64,000 nucleotides of DNA from Diadophis punctatus similis (lineage: Eukaryota > Chordata > Lepidosauria > Squamata > Dipsadidae). The notes under the pieces were generated by a model, which made no database searches, was not told the origin of the DNA, and saw nothing but the letters and a program-made list of their open reading frames with translations. Below, one piece after another: positions 11,501 to 21,207 of this stretch (position 1 is its first letter; every line of letters starts with the position of its first letter). The stretch lies in the NCBI GenBank assembly GCA_023053685.1, contig JALIGW010000016.1, forward strand, positions 7,594,501 to 7,658,500, read 5' to 3'. The translations under genes and the position numbers were made by a program.

Positions 11501-13340
11501 TAAGCTGCTGTTGAAATGGGCTTATTGATACACTGCTTTTGGTGGAAATGTTCAAGTTATGTGTAGCTCCGGTTAACTGCACTCCCAAAATGTTTTAGAC
11601 AAAATATGCTTTACCTTGTAAAACTGGTTCTACCATTTAAGAGTCAAGATGGTGATTTTTGCATTAATGAATGTAGAGATGAGCAATCTTTTTTTTTGCC
11701 TGAAGCTGCATTTCTCCCATATGCCCTGTTTGGAATTCACAGGTAGCTATAGCTGTTGATGTAAAAAAATATAAACAAGTTAACAGTTTTTGGACTTTTT
11801 TTAATACTCTAATACCCCTAACAAGTCAAATCAGCCCAACTTGGGGAAGGGAAGATTAACGGGTGCTGAGGGTATTTTCAACTTCTGTAAAACAGTCCCC
11901 CAAAAAGTTTGAAAGTTTTGACCCACCCTGTTGTTGGAGCTCTGGGAAGATTCCTACCAATCATCCATAGGTTATCTCCCCATTTAAAGGATTAAGAAAG
12001 TATTCAGAATTTGCAAACTATTGAAAACAGTTACTGTGTTTTTCTCCTTTCTGAATTTGGATTGTAAACTTTTGGCAAGGTTTGGTCACCAGGGATTTTT
12101 AATAACATATGACTTTTTTTTGCTTGTTTCTCTCTCTGCATCTAAGCTGGTTGCAAGTTGTCAAATAATCTGTAGTCTTCTTGATTTTGAAGCTGATGAC
12201 ATGGTGGGAATTGGCGTGAAAGTCCTTGGACATCTCACCGGTCTTTGTCCATTTCACAGCCTTTCTACTTTCTTTGTCTTGTTGAAGACTGGTTTCCATT
12301 TGGCTTTTCTGTACAACAGAAACATCTGTGTGCTGGTTTTGCACCATGAAACTTTTATAACTGATTTTCTGACCAGTTGGAGTAATTAATTTTGTATTGA
12401 AAGGATATAATAATTAGAATAGGTAGAATTACTGGGACATTATAATAACTTGCTGTTTCGCTTCTGTAAGAATTAGAATTGCTGAGGAAGACTATTATTG
12501 TAAAGAGGTATCGGAGAAAATCTTTCTCACAAAAATTAAGAGCTTTTACTGTACTTGTTGACTAGATTTATATTCCACCTTTTATTTAGGAGTCAGTGGC
12601 AGTGTACACACTTCTTGCTTGTCCTATTTTTCCATACAAGAAGAAGCCTGGGAAGTGCATTAGGCTGAGAAAGAGTGGCTGCCTTCAAATCATCCAACAA
12701 AGATGTCCCTGCTTAGTGTTTCCATCAGCCTATTTGTCTCTGCTCCTAATCTTACACCTTGACCATTACATTTCTTCCTATGATGATTACCTTTACTGAT
12801 GAAATGGTATATAGTCATTGGCAAAATAGTAATTGATATCTTTCTCTTCAACTGATTTAAGAGAACTTGTATGGGATGCAAACTGTTACCCATTTTATAT
12901 CTTATCCTTGGTGGCAATTGAAGTATTTGAATCCTGTTGCCTATTGAATAGAATGCATACTACTGAAGTTTTCTATGGAATTGGTGTGTGTGTGTGTTTA
13001 TGTGTCTGTGTATTTATTTTAAACCTTGTTATTGTCAAGACACCACCTTCTTACAAAATAATATTTAATTTATGAAATAATAGGAATGCGGCTCATTGTG
13101 GCTTCTGCTGTGAATGAAAGCTGTTGTTGAAAGCCAGGGTCATTCATTTTGCAGTTTGAAGTGTGTATAATGCCTATTTTACAAGATATGGTGTATTATT
13201 TTAGACATATAATCTCTTGGCACCAATTTTTCTCCAGCTTATTCTCCAGCTGTTGGCATATTTATTTCCCAAGTACTGGATGATTCTCCTTTCCCATCAC
13301 ATCATAAGTTAGAAACTGATGGCAATTTTTGGAAAGGTTC
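8503..13340. other. Long gene-free stretch, nearly free of young repeats
   Basis: 4.8 kb of AT-rich sequence without a convincing exon, SINE or MITE. A weak, diverged L2/CR1-like 3' tail in minus orientation may lie near 12556-12665 (TTTATATTCCACC and GGAGTCAGTGGCAGTGTAC). A short GT run is at 12983-13010. The open frame at 12021-12389 shows no domain. The lack of insertions compared with the rest of the window may reflect age or constraint. Confidence 0.55.
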
Positions 13341-13343
13341 CAG

Positions 13344-13421
13344 AGGAAATCACAGGTGGTCTTGTGAACCAAACTGTGCACAAGGAAATCACAGGTGGTC
13401 TTGTGAACCAAACTGTGCACT
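13344..13421. repeat. Two-copy 39-bp tandem duplication
   Basis: The unit beginning AGGAAATCACAGGTGGTCTT and ending AACTGTGCAC is present twice head to tail without visible differences, so the duplication is recent. Confidence 0.9.
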
Positions 13422-14156
13422 TTTTTCTGAACCCAAACCCATTGGTGAATTAGAAGAAATAAGACAAGCAGTGGCTGTTAATTGACCTTTGGCAAACTAT
13501 AGTTTTGCTTTTTTCACTGATTAATTACAGTGCGTGCCATGAAATTGGGTGCTGAATTGTAGTGACCGCATAGGTTTTCTCCAGGACAGTCTCTTGCCAA
13601 TCTAGTCCGTAAGGTCTTTCAACAATGCATTATTTGCTGCTCTGCTGCTGGTTGTTGTCTTCTTCTCTTTCTTTCCAAATGTTCCCTTTGTTTATTCAAC
13701 TTATATGTGAAATATATATATATTGAGGGAAGCTGGATTGGAAGAAGGGGATTGTGATTTTAAGGTTGGAGGAAGAAACATCAGTATCCTGCAGTTTGGT
13801 GATAACATTACACTGATAGTTGAAAATGCAAAGGATCTGAAGCTTTAGTAATGAAAGGGAAGGTGCAAAGTGGGGAAAAGGGGACTATAAACTAATGACA
13901 ACAGGTATAGAAACCAGCCTTAGAATTGACAATGAACACATTGATGTAGTGGATAGTTCCTTTTTTTTAGGATCGTTAGCCGTGGTGGCGCAGTGGTTAG
14001 AATACAGTACTGCAGGCTACTTCTGCTGACTGCTGGCTGCTGATTTGGCAGTTCGAATCTCACCAGGCTCAAGGTTGACTCAACCTTCCATCCTTCCGAG
14101 GTTGGTAAAATGTTGACCCAGATTATTGGGGGCAATATGCTGACTCTTTAAACCGC

Positions 14157-14238
14157 ATAAACTTTTATGTACACTGAGAGCATACTGTATGCACCAAGAC
14201 AAATTCCTTGTGTGTCCAATCACACTTGGCCAATAAAA
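14157..14238 (+). mobile_element. CR1-L3 LINE 3' end (5'-truncated)
   Basis: Contains GTACACTGAGAGCATA, CACCAAGACAAATTCCTTGT and CCAATCACACTTGGCCAATA, the 3' terminus of the snake CR1-L3 group, which is known to end in and seed AATAG/TTCTA microsatellites. Only about 80 bp were copied. A shorter relative is at 46107-46165. Confidence 0.8.
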
Positions 14239-14341
14239 TTCTATTCTATTCTATTCTATTCTATTCTATTCTATTCTATTCTATTCTATTCTATTCTATT
14301 CTATTCTATTCTATTCTATTCTATTCTATTCTATTCTATTC
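14239..14341 (+). repeat. Perfect (TTCTA)n array, about 20 units
   Basis: An uninterrupted pentanucleotide array of about 103 bp directly follows a CR1-L3 3' end. The open frame through it (repeating FYSILFYSI) is an artefact of the period. Confidence 0.97.
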
Positions 14342-15980
14342 TGTAAAGCACTGTGAAGCTGTATATAAGTCTAAGTGCTATTGCTATATATCTACATAGA
14401 GGGAAACAACAATCAAGAAATATGCCACAGACTACTATCTGGTAGAATAGCCATGAAAGCTTAAATCCTATCAAGTATCTATACCTACAATGTTCAGAAT
14501 CATGCAAGCAGTGGTATTTCCTGTGATGCTCTATGGAAACAAAAGATAGACTTTGAAGAAGCAAGATAGAATATTAACGCTTTCGAACTTTGATTTGGAG
14601 ATTTGGAGGAGAAGACTCAGAAATCTTCTCAGAAGACCCTGGAGAATACCATGGAAAGCCAAAACCAAATTAATGGATCATGGAACAAATTAACCCAAAG
14701 TTTTCACTAAGGCACAAGCAACCACTGTCCATATTTTGGACACATTATTTGAAGATCTAGCTCTCTGGAGAAATCTGTAATGCTGGGAAAGATGGAAGGG
14801 AAGAGAAGAAGAGGGTGACCCAGTAGCAAGGTAGATAGACTCGATTACAGTGGAGATGTGACCAACTTTGTAGTACCTGAAGGGCCATATTGGGGTAATA
14901 TGGCTTTGGAGAAAATCTACCTGTGTGGTTGCTAAGAGTCAATAAGCCACTAGAACAGTGGTTCTTAACCTTGTTGGAGGTACTGACCCCCACCAGTTTC
15001 ATATGCGCATTCACTGAACCCTTCTTAATTGGAAAAATAAAATATGATTTTTTCAAATTCAAAACATAGGTATATATTTAGGTATATATTTATACATAGG
15101 TATATATTTATACATAGGTGCACAAAATGAACAAAACCATTAAAGAACAAAGAACAAAACCATTAAATATTAAAACATGAATTCAGCGAGCGTTGTGTTC
15201 TTGTATTTTCCATGCAGCTTAAGGAAGTGTTTATTTATTTATTTATTTATTTTGTTATTCTTATATGCCGCCCAACTCCCGAAGGACTCAGGGCGGCGTA
15301 CAACATAAGAAATACAAGGTACTTCCGGTTTTGGAGCGCTTCATCGCAGACATCCCTCGTTGGATGCCTTTCCGATCTTTGTTAAAAGCCGCCAGAATAG
15401 CTGTCTGGCGGCTTTAAAATCTCTTCCCCGGGCAAAGGGGAGAGATGAGAGCCTGACAGGAGGGGTAGAGCCCCCCCAGCGCCTTAGGAGCCATCTGCAG
15501 GGCGCGAAGGGAGAGCTCCCCATGCAGCCTGTCTCCAGCTCCGAAGATCTGGAAACCTCTGCCTTTTGCAGAGCTAGATGGAGTGACCAGCCGCTGCTTC
15601 AAAAATGGGATTTATAACTACATTTAAACTATAGAAGCAGACAGAGAGAAACAGGCGTGAGATGGGCAAGTACTGAAACCTCTTTTTTTCCTTTTTTTTT
15701 CAACTCCTGGGTAAGCTTTCACTTCGGCAAGGGAACAAAGGAAACAGAGTAACAATATGGCGATTGAGAAGTGAAAGTGACTTTCGTTTCCCCAGAGGCT
15801 TTTTTTTTTTTTTTCTTTCTCTCTCTCTTATGGAAACTTTTAACTTGGAAAAATGGTTTTTTCTTTCTCTGTCTCCTAACTCTGGATTAAAGTTATAATA
15901 GAAATATTTTCAATAATAAAAGACTATCTGATTTTTAAACTGGAAAGAACTTTAATCAGGCAACTGGCTTTCTTTCTTTT

Positions 15981-17072
15981 TTGTACTCTTTTGAAACACC
16001 AATGGCTTCAAAGTTTGGAAAGACTGTTTTGACTAAAAGAAATGACTATTCATCTGGATATATTTCTAAAATGCAACTTAACACTGAGCTAACACCTCCA
16101 CAGCTTTTGACACCTGAAAATTTATTAAATAATTTAAAGATTATGAAACATGAACTTACTTTGGAATTTAACCAGAAAATAAGTGAGATAGACCATAAGA
16201 TGCAGGCTGCTTTGAAGAATATGAATCAACAACTAAGATTTGATGTGTTAGAGGTTTGCAAAGGCTTAGCAACAAATATTGAAGTTTTGGCAGAACGTAT
16301 TGAAACAAATAAACAAGCTTTGGCAACTTCGGTGAATTACATAGATAAAATCCAAAATGACATTGCAAATTTTGAAAAAGAGGTCTTAATGACTCAGTTC
16401 AGATCTATGGAAGTTGCTATAAGGATTAGAGGTTTGAAAGAAGGATTATATGAAAATTTAAAAGGCAGGATGGTTGACATATTGGATCAGGTGTCTGGAA
16501 TTTCTAAAGCGGAATTGGTTACACAAATCGACAAAACATACAGAATCAACTCGTGGTATGCCAAACAAAAGCATCTACCAAGGGATATTGTCATATATTT
16601 TACCACAAGAGCTCTACGGAACAGAATTATACAAGCAACGTTTAACAATAATCTTATGGTGAATGGTCAGGAACTAAAGATTTGGAAAGAAATCCCCTCT
16701 AAAATGCTTAAAGCCAGGAAAAGCTATACTTTTTTGATTGATGAATTTAAGAGATTAAATTTACAATATAAATGGGAAGCACCAGTTGGAGTAACAGTGA
16801 AATTTTCTGGAAAAAGATACCGGCTCAACACGATAAAAAAAGCTACTGAATTTTATGTCAATGTTCTAAAGGCTGATATATCCAAGATTCCAGAAGAAGG
16901 GTGTATGAAAATAAAAGAGGAGGAGGAGGGGAAGCCACCTTCGATGGATCAAAAAGAAATAGACTCAAAAATCCAAAAGGAGTGCCTGAATCAGATAGCT
17001 GGGGAAGAGGAGATGGAGGTTTGGGAGCAGACGGGAGACGACTTGACAAATTTGAATTTATTGAACTATTAA
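15981..17072 (+). CDS. L1-type ORF1p (RNA-binding chaperone), intact, 363 aa
   Basis: L1 ORF1p coats the element's RNA as trimers and acts as a nucleic-acid chaperone in the retrotransposition particle. Residues about 44-135 form a heptad-rich coiled coil (LLNNLKIMKHELTLEFNQKI and onwards). An RRM-like domain follows at about 142-230 (MEVAIRIRGLKEGL; later LPRDIVIYFTTRALRNRII). The C-terminal domain is at about 231-295 (ELKIWKEIPSKMLKARKSY, YKWEAPVGVTVKFSGKRYRL). The tail is acidic/charged and not conserved. Family members are usually about 300-370 aa, so the length is normal. The first Met gives MYSFETPM; the Met at codon 8 (16002, MASKFGK) is an equally plausible start. No ORF2 follows. Confidence 0.9.
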   Translation: MYSFETPMASKFGKTVLTKRNDYSSGYISKMQLNTELTPPQLLTPENLLNNLKIMKHELTLEFNQKISEIDHKMQAALKNMNQQLRFDVLEVCKGLATNIEVLAERIETNKQALATSVNYIDKIQNDIANFEKEVLMTQFRSMEVAIRIRGLKEGLYENLKGRMVDILDQVSGISKAELVTQIDKTYRINSWYAKQKHLPRDIVIYFTTRALRNRIIQATFNNNLMVNGQELKIWKEIPSKMLKARKSYTFLIDEFKRLNLQYKWEAPVGVTVKFSGKRYRLNTIKKATEFYVNVLKADISKIPEEGCMKIKEEEEGKPPSMDQKEIDSKIQKECLNQIAGEEEMEVWEQTGDDLTNLNLLNY

Positions 17073-17159
17073 AAGATGAACTATCAAGATACAAAATAAT
17101 GTGATGTTGAAATATATTGGATGGATAGAAACTAATATGATTGTATTTTATCTTTTCCC

Positions 17160-17480
17160 TATCTAATGATTACTTATGCAATATTTAGTTAAGTTTTATA
17201 TAATTTTGAGGTTATTTTTAATGTTGATAATATTAGATATATATAGTTTGTTGAAGATTTGTTTATTGTTTATTCTTCTTTTATTTTCTTTTTTTGTTTA
17301 TTGAAGTTAGCGAATTAATTTAGAATAATATTATCTTATTAATATCATGATGAAATTTAATATTTGATGATTACTTATGTAACATTTAGTTAAGTTTTAT
17401 CTTAGAGGTTATTTCTAATGTCAATAATATTAGTTTAAGATTTGTGTATTTTATATTTAGTTATTACTTATGTAACACTT
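17160..17480 (+). repeat. Internal repeats in the 3' UTR of the L1-type element
   Basis: The phrase GATTACTTATG(C/T)AA(T/C)ATTTAG, followed by TTAAGTTTTAT and an AATAATATTAG block, occurs near 17166 and again near 17368. A shorter third piece (TTACTTATGTAACACTTA) lies near 17462. This indicates a roughly 200-bp duplication in the 3' UTR. Confidence 0.7.
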
Positions 17481-17759
17481 ACCTTGTATAAGATAGAGGA
17501 CTGAAGGGAGGAGGTAGGAGGTTTGTTTGTTTGTAGTGTTAAAGAGTTTTCTCTTTCTTTCTTTCTTTTTTTTATTCTCTTTCTTTTTTTTCTCTCTCTT
17601 TTTTGTATCTTTACTATTGTATACAAATGCGATATATTAGTACTGTATAGTTTGGAGTTGAAGTTTTTTTAAAAATAGTGTTCTTTTTTTCCTTTTTCCT
17701 TTTTCTTTTTATTAACAATTTAAACTTATTATTATGCCCTGTATTATCTCTGGGAAGTC

Positions 17760-17806
17760 CGGGGGGGGGGAGGTGGGGAGGGAAGGGGGTGGGTCTGGGG
17801 GGGGGA
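17760..17806 (+). other. G-rich tract, possible G-quadruplex, in L1-type 3' UTR
   Basis: Runs of 10, 4, 5 and 9 G separated by short A/T linkers lie about 90 bp before the poly(A) run. A polypurine/G-quadruplex tract in this place is a known mark of L1 3' UTRs and supports the L1 assignment. Confidence 0.85.
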
Positions 17807-18036
17807 AATAAAAATGTTTGTACTTTGGATTTAATATTTTGCTACCACTTATGTAAGTTTGTACTAATAAAACTTTTTTGAGAAAAAAAAAAAAAAAACA
17901 TAAGAAATACAAGAATAGACAAAATTTCAAACAATTTAAAAACAGTACAAAATTTAAAAAAAAAAAACAGTATAAAAGCAGCAACAACATCCATCCATTC
18001 AACCACATACATACTTGGGGGGTAAGCTCAGATGGG

Positions 18037-21000
18037 TTAAGCTATCCCCCCCACCTGCAGGAAGAGCCATGTCTTAACGGCCTTTCGGAAGGCCAGCAGA
18101 GTGGGGATGGTTCGGGTCTCTGGGGGGAGTTGGTTCCAGAGCACGGGGCCAGCCACAGAGAAGGCCCTCCCCCTGGGGCCCGCCAGCCGGCATTGCTTGG
18201 CCGACGGGACCCGGAGGAGGCCAACTCTGTGGGCCCTAACCGGTCGGAGGGAAGTGTGAGGCAGAATGCGGTCCCGGAGATATCCTGGTCCTAAGCCATG
18301 AAGGGCTTTAAAGATGGTGATCAACACCTTGAATTGGACCCGGAGACCGATGGGCAACCAATGCAGCTGGCGGAGAATCGGTGTCACGTGGGTGTACCTC
18401 GGCACACCCACCACAGCACGCGCAGCCGCATTTTGCACCAACTGAAGTCTCCGGATACTCTTCAAGGGTAGCCCCATGTAGAGCGCATTGCAGTAGTCCA
18501 AACGCGAGGTGACAAGGGCATGAGTGACCGTGAGTAACGCCTCCTTCTCCAGATATGGCCGCAGCTGGTGCACCAGGCGAACCTGTGCAAAGGCCCCCCT
18601 AGCCACAGCAGAAAGGTGAAGATCTAATTTTAGCTGTGGATCTAGGAGGACCCCCAAGTTGCGGACCTGGTCTGAGGGAGTCAGTTTCGCACCCTCAAAG
18701 ACCAAGGAGGGACAGTTATCATGGTCCTTAGGAGGCATTATCCACAGCCACTCGGTCTTGTCGGGATTAAGTCTGAGTCTGTTCCTCCCCATCCAGATCT
18801 TAACGTCGTCCAGGCATCGGCACATTACATCAACTGCTTCCCTGAAGTCAGACGGGGTGGTGATGTACAGCTGGGTGTCGTCAGCGTACTGATGGAAACA
18901 CACCCCATGCCTGCGGATGATCTCACCCAACGGTTTCATGTAGATGTTAAACAGGATGGGCGAGAGAACCGACCCCTGGGGCACCCCACATAGTAGGGGC
19001 CTAGGGGACGATCTCTGCCCTCCTGCCAACGCCGACTGCATCCGATCGGCGAGATAAGAGGAGAACCACCGCAAAACGGTGCCTCCCACTCCCAACTCGC
19101 CGAGCCGATGCAGAAGGATACCATGGTCGATGGTATCGAAAGCCGCTGAGAGGTCAAGTAGCACCAGGATGGAGGAGTTCCCCCCATCCCGGGCCCGCCA
19201 GAGATCATCCATCAGAGCGACCAAGGCAGTTTCTGTACTGTAGCCGCGCCTGAAACCCGACTGATAAGGATCTAGATGATCTGTTTCATCCAGGAGCTGC
19301 AGAAGCTGGGTCACCACCACCTTCTCTACAACTTTACCTAGAAAAGGTAAGTTGGAGACTGGACGGTAGTTTTTCAAATCGGCTGGATCCAGGGAAGGCT
19401 TCTTCAGGAGGGGTTGCACCACCACAGCTTTTAATGACTGCGGTACGGATCCCTCTCGCAAAGAAGCGGTGATCACCACCTGGATCCAGCCGCGTGCCAC
19501 CTCCCTGCTGGCCGAGACCAGCCAGGAGGGGCACGGGTCCAATAAACAGGTGGAGGTACCCATCGCTCCCATAGCCCTGTCCACATCCTCGGGAGAAACA
19601 GGCCCAAACTCTTCCCATAATGGTGGACTAAGACTCGCCCCTGTCAACTCTATGGACTCTGCCATGCCGGAGTCCAAATTTGACCGAATCTGAGCGACTT
19701 TATCCGACAGAAACTCAGCGAATTCCTCAGCTCTGCCTTGTAAGTGTTCCTCGCTCCCCCCTTTTGCAAGGAGGGAGCGAGTCACCCTAAACAAGGCGGC
19801 TGGACGAGAATCTGCGGACGCAATAAGAGCGGAAAGATAAGAACGTCTTGCCGCCCTTATCGCCACTAAATAAGATCTGATGTAAATTCTTAATAGTGTT
19901 CGGTCAGACTCGGTCTTTTTTTTCCTCCAGCGGCGCTCCAGACGTCTCTTCTGGCGTTTCATCTCCCGGAGCTCCTCGGTAAACCAGGGAGCTTTCCGGG
20001 ATCCACTGCCACGGAGAGGTCGCTTAGGTGCAATTCGGTCTAACGCCCCTGATGCTGCGATGTTCCAAGCATCCACCAGGGAGTCAGCCGAGTTGTGTAC
20101 CAGGGTTTCAGGTATTTCCCCAAGCTCCCTCTGGAATCCTTCTGGCTCCATTAGGCACCTGGGGCGGAACCACCTAGTCGGTCCCGCCTCCCTGCGGGGG
20201 AGGAGTGGGGTTGTGAAATCCAGCCTCAGAAGGAAATGATCTGACCATGACAGTGGGGTGGTGACTATATCCCTTATCTTCAGATCATCTCTCCACTGCC
20301 CCGAGAGAAACGCTAGGTCAAGTGTGTGACCACCCTCATGGGTCGGACCTTGAATTACTTGGGTTAGGTCCATGGTTGTCATGGAATCCATGAACTCCTG
20401 AGCTGCCCCCGAGGTTTCGCCAGCAGATGGGAGGTTAAAGTCCCCCAGCACCATAAGCCTGGGGAACTCAACTGCCAAGCCGGCTACTGCCTCAAGCAGC
20501 TCAGGCAGGGCCTTACTTAGGCAGCTGGGAGGCAGGTACGTTAAGAAAAGGCCCACCTGAACCCCTAAGTCCAACTTCAGAAGGAGCGTGTCACACCCAA
20601 CAATCTCCGGGGCAGGGATCCTACGAGGATGCAGATTTCCACGCGTTATAATTGCCACTCCTCCCGCCCTTCCCTGGGGTCGGGATTGATGCTGCACCGA
20701 GAAACCAGCTGGGCATATCTCAGAGAGGGCTACTCCCCCCTCCTGCCCTAGCCAGGTCTCGGTAACACACACCAGGTCTGCCCCCTCCTCTGTGATTAGA
20801 TCACGTATCAGGGGGGCTTTGTTGATAATTGACCTGGCGTTAAGCAGCAGCATCCTGAGCCCAGGGCCCTGAAAACCCTGGTTGCCAGGTGTCCGGGTTG
20901 AGCACGATGGAACCGGATCAGAGGGGCCGGAACAAGGGATCGCTTGTATACAGCGAGGTCTTATTCCCCGAGAGCGGCCCTCCCCTCTGCTCCCGCAATA

Positions 21001-21207
21001 TCTGCCTCTTCCCATTATGACCGAGATGTTCCGGCTCTCACCCCCATCAGAGACCCCCTCCCCCTCCCCGCTGGCCCTCCCCCCTTCCTGCAGGCCATAC
21101 ATACCATTCTCTTCAGCCAGGATAATTTCGTTCCGTCCTCCCCCGTTTCTGTTAATACACTCGGCGGGTGGGGGTGGACATTCAGACCCCGGCTCTACCA
21201 TTTTCAA
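18037..21207 (-). CDS. LINE ORF2p: endonuclease/reverse transcriptase, intact, 1056 aa
   Basis: This protein nicks DNA and copies the LINE RNA into the break by target-primed reverse transcription. The apurinic-like endonuclease lies at about residues 118-332: LLNARS (about 121-126), VTETW (148-152), GDFN (255-258) and SDH (322-324). The reverse transcriptase begins near 595 with LKNYRPVSNLPFLGK, then LDLSAAFDTIDH (about 684-695), GVPQGSVLSPILFNIY (741-756) and YADDTQLYI (774-782), followed by the thumb and a C-terminal region ending in a stop. The order and motifs fit the L2/CR1 group. No frameshift or stop interrupts 1056 codons, so the copy is young and may encode an active enzyme. The first 117 residues are Gly/Glu-rich and may not all be translated; M119 is an alternative start just before the endonuclease. 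Confidence 0.92.
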   Translation of the reverse strand: MKMVEPGSECPPPPAECINRNGGGRNEIILAEENGMYGLQEGGRASGEGEGVSDGGESRNISVIMGRGRYCGSRGEGRSRGIRPRCIQAIPCSGPSDPVPSCSTRTPGNQGFQGPGLRMLLLNARSIINKAPLIRDLITEEGADLVCVTETWLGQEGGVALSEICPAGFSVQHQSRPQGRAGGVAIITRGNLHPRRIPAPEIVGCDTLLLKLDLGVQVGLFLTYLPPSCLSKALPELLEAVAGLAVEFPRLMVLGDFNLPSAGETSGAAQEFMDSMTTMDLTQVIQGPTHEGGHTLDLAFLSGQWRDDLKIRDIVTTPLSWSDHFLLRLDFTTPLLPRREAGPTRWFRPRCLMEPEGFQRELGEIPETLVHNSADSLVDAWNIAASGALDRIAPKRPLRGSGSRKAPWFTEELREMKRQKRRLERRWRKKKTESDRTLLRIYIRSYLVAIRAARRSYLSALIASADSRPAALFRVTRSLLAKGGSEEHLQGRAEEFAEFLSDKVAQIRSNLDSGMAESIELTGASLSPPLWEEFGPVSPEDVDRAMGAMGTSTCLLDPCPSWLVSASREVARGWIQVVITASLREGSVPQSLKAVVVQPLLKKPSLDPADLKNYRPVSNLPFLGKVVEKVVVTQLLQLLDETDHLDPYQSGFRRGYSTETALVALMDDLWRARDGGNSSILVLLDLSAAFDTIDHGILLHRLGELGVGGTVLRWFSSYLADRMQSALAGGQRSSPRPLLCGVPQGSVLSPILFNIYMKPLGEIIRRHGVCFHQYADDTQLYITTPSDFREAVDVMCRCLDDVKIWMGRNRLRLNPDKTEWLWIMPPKDHDNCPSLVFEGAKLTPSDQVRNLGVLLDPQLKLDLHLSAVARGAFAQVRLVHQLRPYLEKEALLTVTHALVTSRLDYCNALYMGLPLKSIRRLQLVQNAAARAVVGVPRYTHVTPILRQLHWLPIGLRVQFKVLITIFKALHGLGPGYLRDRILPHTSLRPVRAHRVGLLRVPSAKQCRLAGPRGRAFSVAGPVLWNQLPPETRTIPTLLAFRKAVKTWLFLQVGGIA

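Larger units (their letters stand above)
13979..14389 (+). mobile_element. Squamate SINE, split by a CR1 end
   Basis: The left part (13979-14156) has the tRNA-like head GCCGTGGTGGCGCAGTGG, the B-box region GTTCGAATCTCACCAGGCTC and the body up to TTTAAACCGC. The right part (14341-14389) resumes with CTGTAAAGCACTGTGAAGCT and the tail AAGTGCTATTGCTA. About 10 SINE bases are missing at the break, where a CR1 3' end and its pentanucleotide array lie. The SINE itself sits inside the BovB remnant. Confidence 0.85.
13700..14947 (+). pseudogene. BovB (RTE-clade) LINE remnant, reverse-transcriptase end
   Basis: Broken frames on the + strand recall BovB ORF2. Around 13765-13850 I read GGRNISILQFGDNITLIVEN, which aligns with the polymerase motif where YADDTTLMAE is usual (the catalytic pair is eroded to GDN). 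It is followed near 13890-13960 by KLMTTGI and RIDNEHIDVVDS. Beyond an interrupting SINE, the C-terminal part resumes at 14390-14930 with VMLYGNK-like, IPWKAK and RWIDSIT segments. Several stops and frameshifts make it dead. BovB is the LINE known for horizontal transfer among squamates, ruminants and others. Confidence 0.75.
15319..17896 (+). mobile_element. L1-type retroelement with ORF1 only (HAL1-like)
   Basis: A 2578-bp insertion flanked by the perfect 17-bp duplication aacataagaaatacaag (15302-15318 and 17897-17913) and ending in a poly(A) run (17882-17896). It has a 5' leader of about 660 bp, an intact 363-codon ORF1p frame, and an 824-bp AT-rich 3' UTR with a G-rich tract at about 17760-17806, as found in L1 3' UTRs. 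No reverse-transcriptase frame exists, and the element starts with a leader rather than mid-gene, so it is not a simple 5' truncation. The layout matches that of mammalian half-L1 (HAL1) elements. Confidence 0.9.

Noticed and set aside
12021..12389. 122-codon plus frame with hydrophobic stretches
   Set aside because: T-rich sequence produces Phe/Leu-rich peptides; no homology recognised and no supporting signals.
13679..13705. Possible tRNA or other RNA genes
   Set aside because: I looked for cloverleaf-type A/B-box pairs across the window; all that were found belong to SINE heads, none to a tRNA gene.
14208..14399. Repeating FYSIL protein frame
   Set aside because: Translation of the TTCTA array; not coding.
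17678..18294. Frames crossing the 3' end of the L1-type element and the LINE
   Set aside because: They read across poly(A) and the antisense of the LINE ORF2; shadows only.
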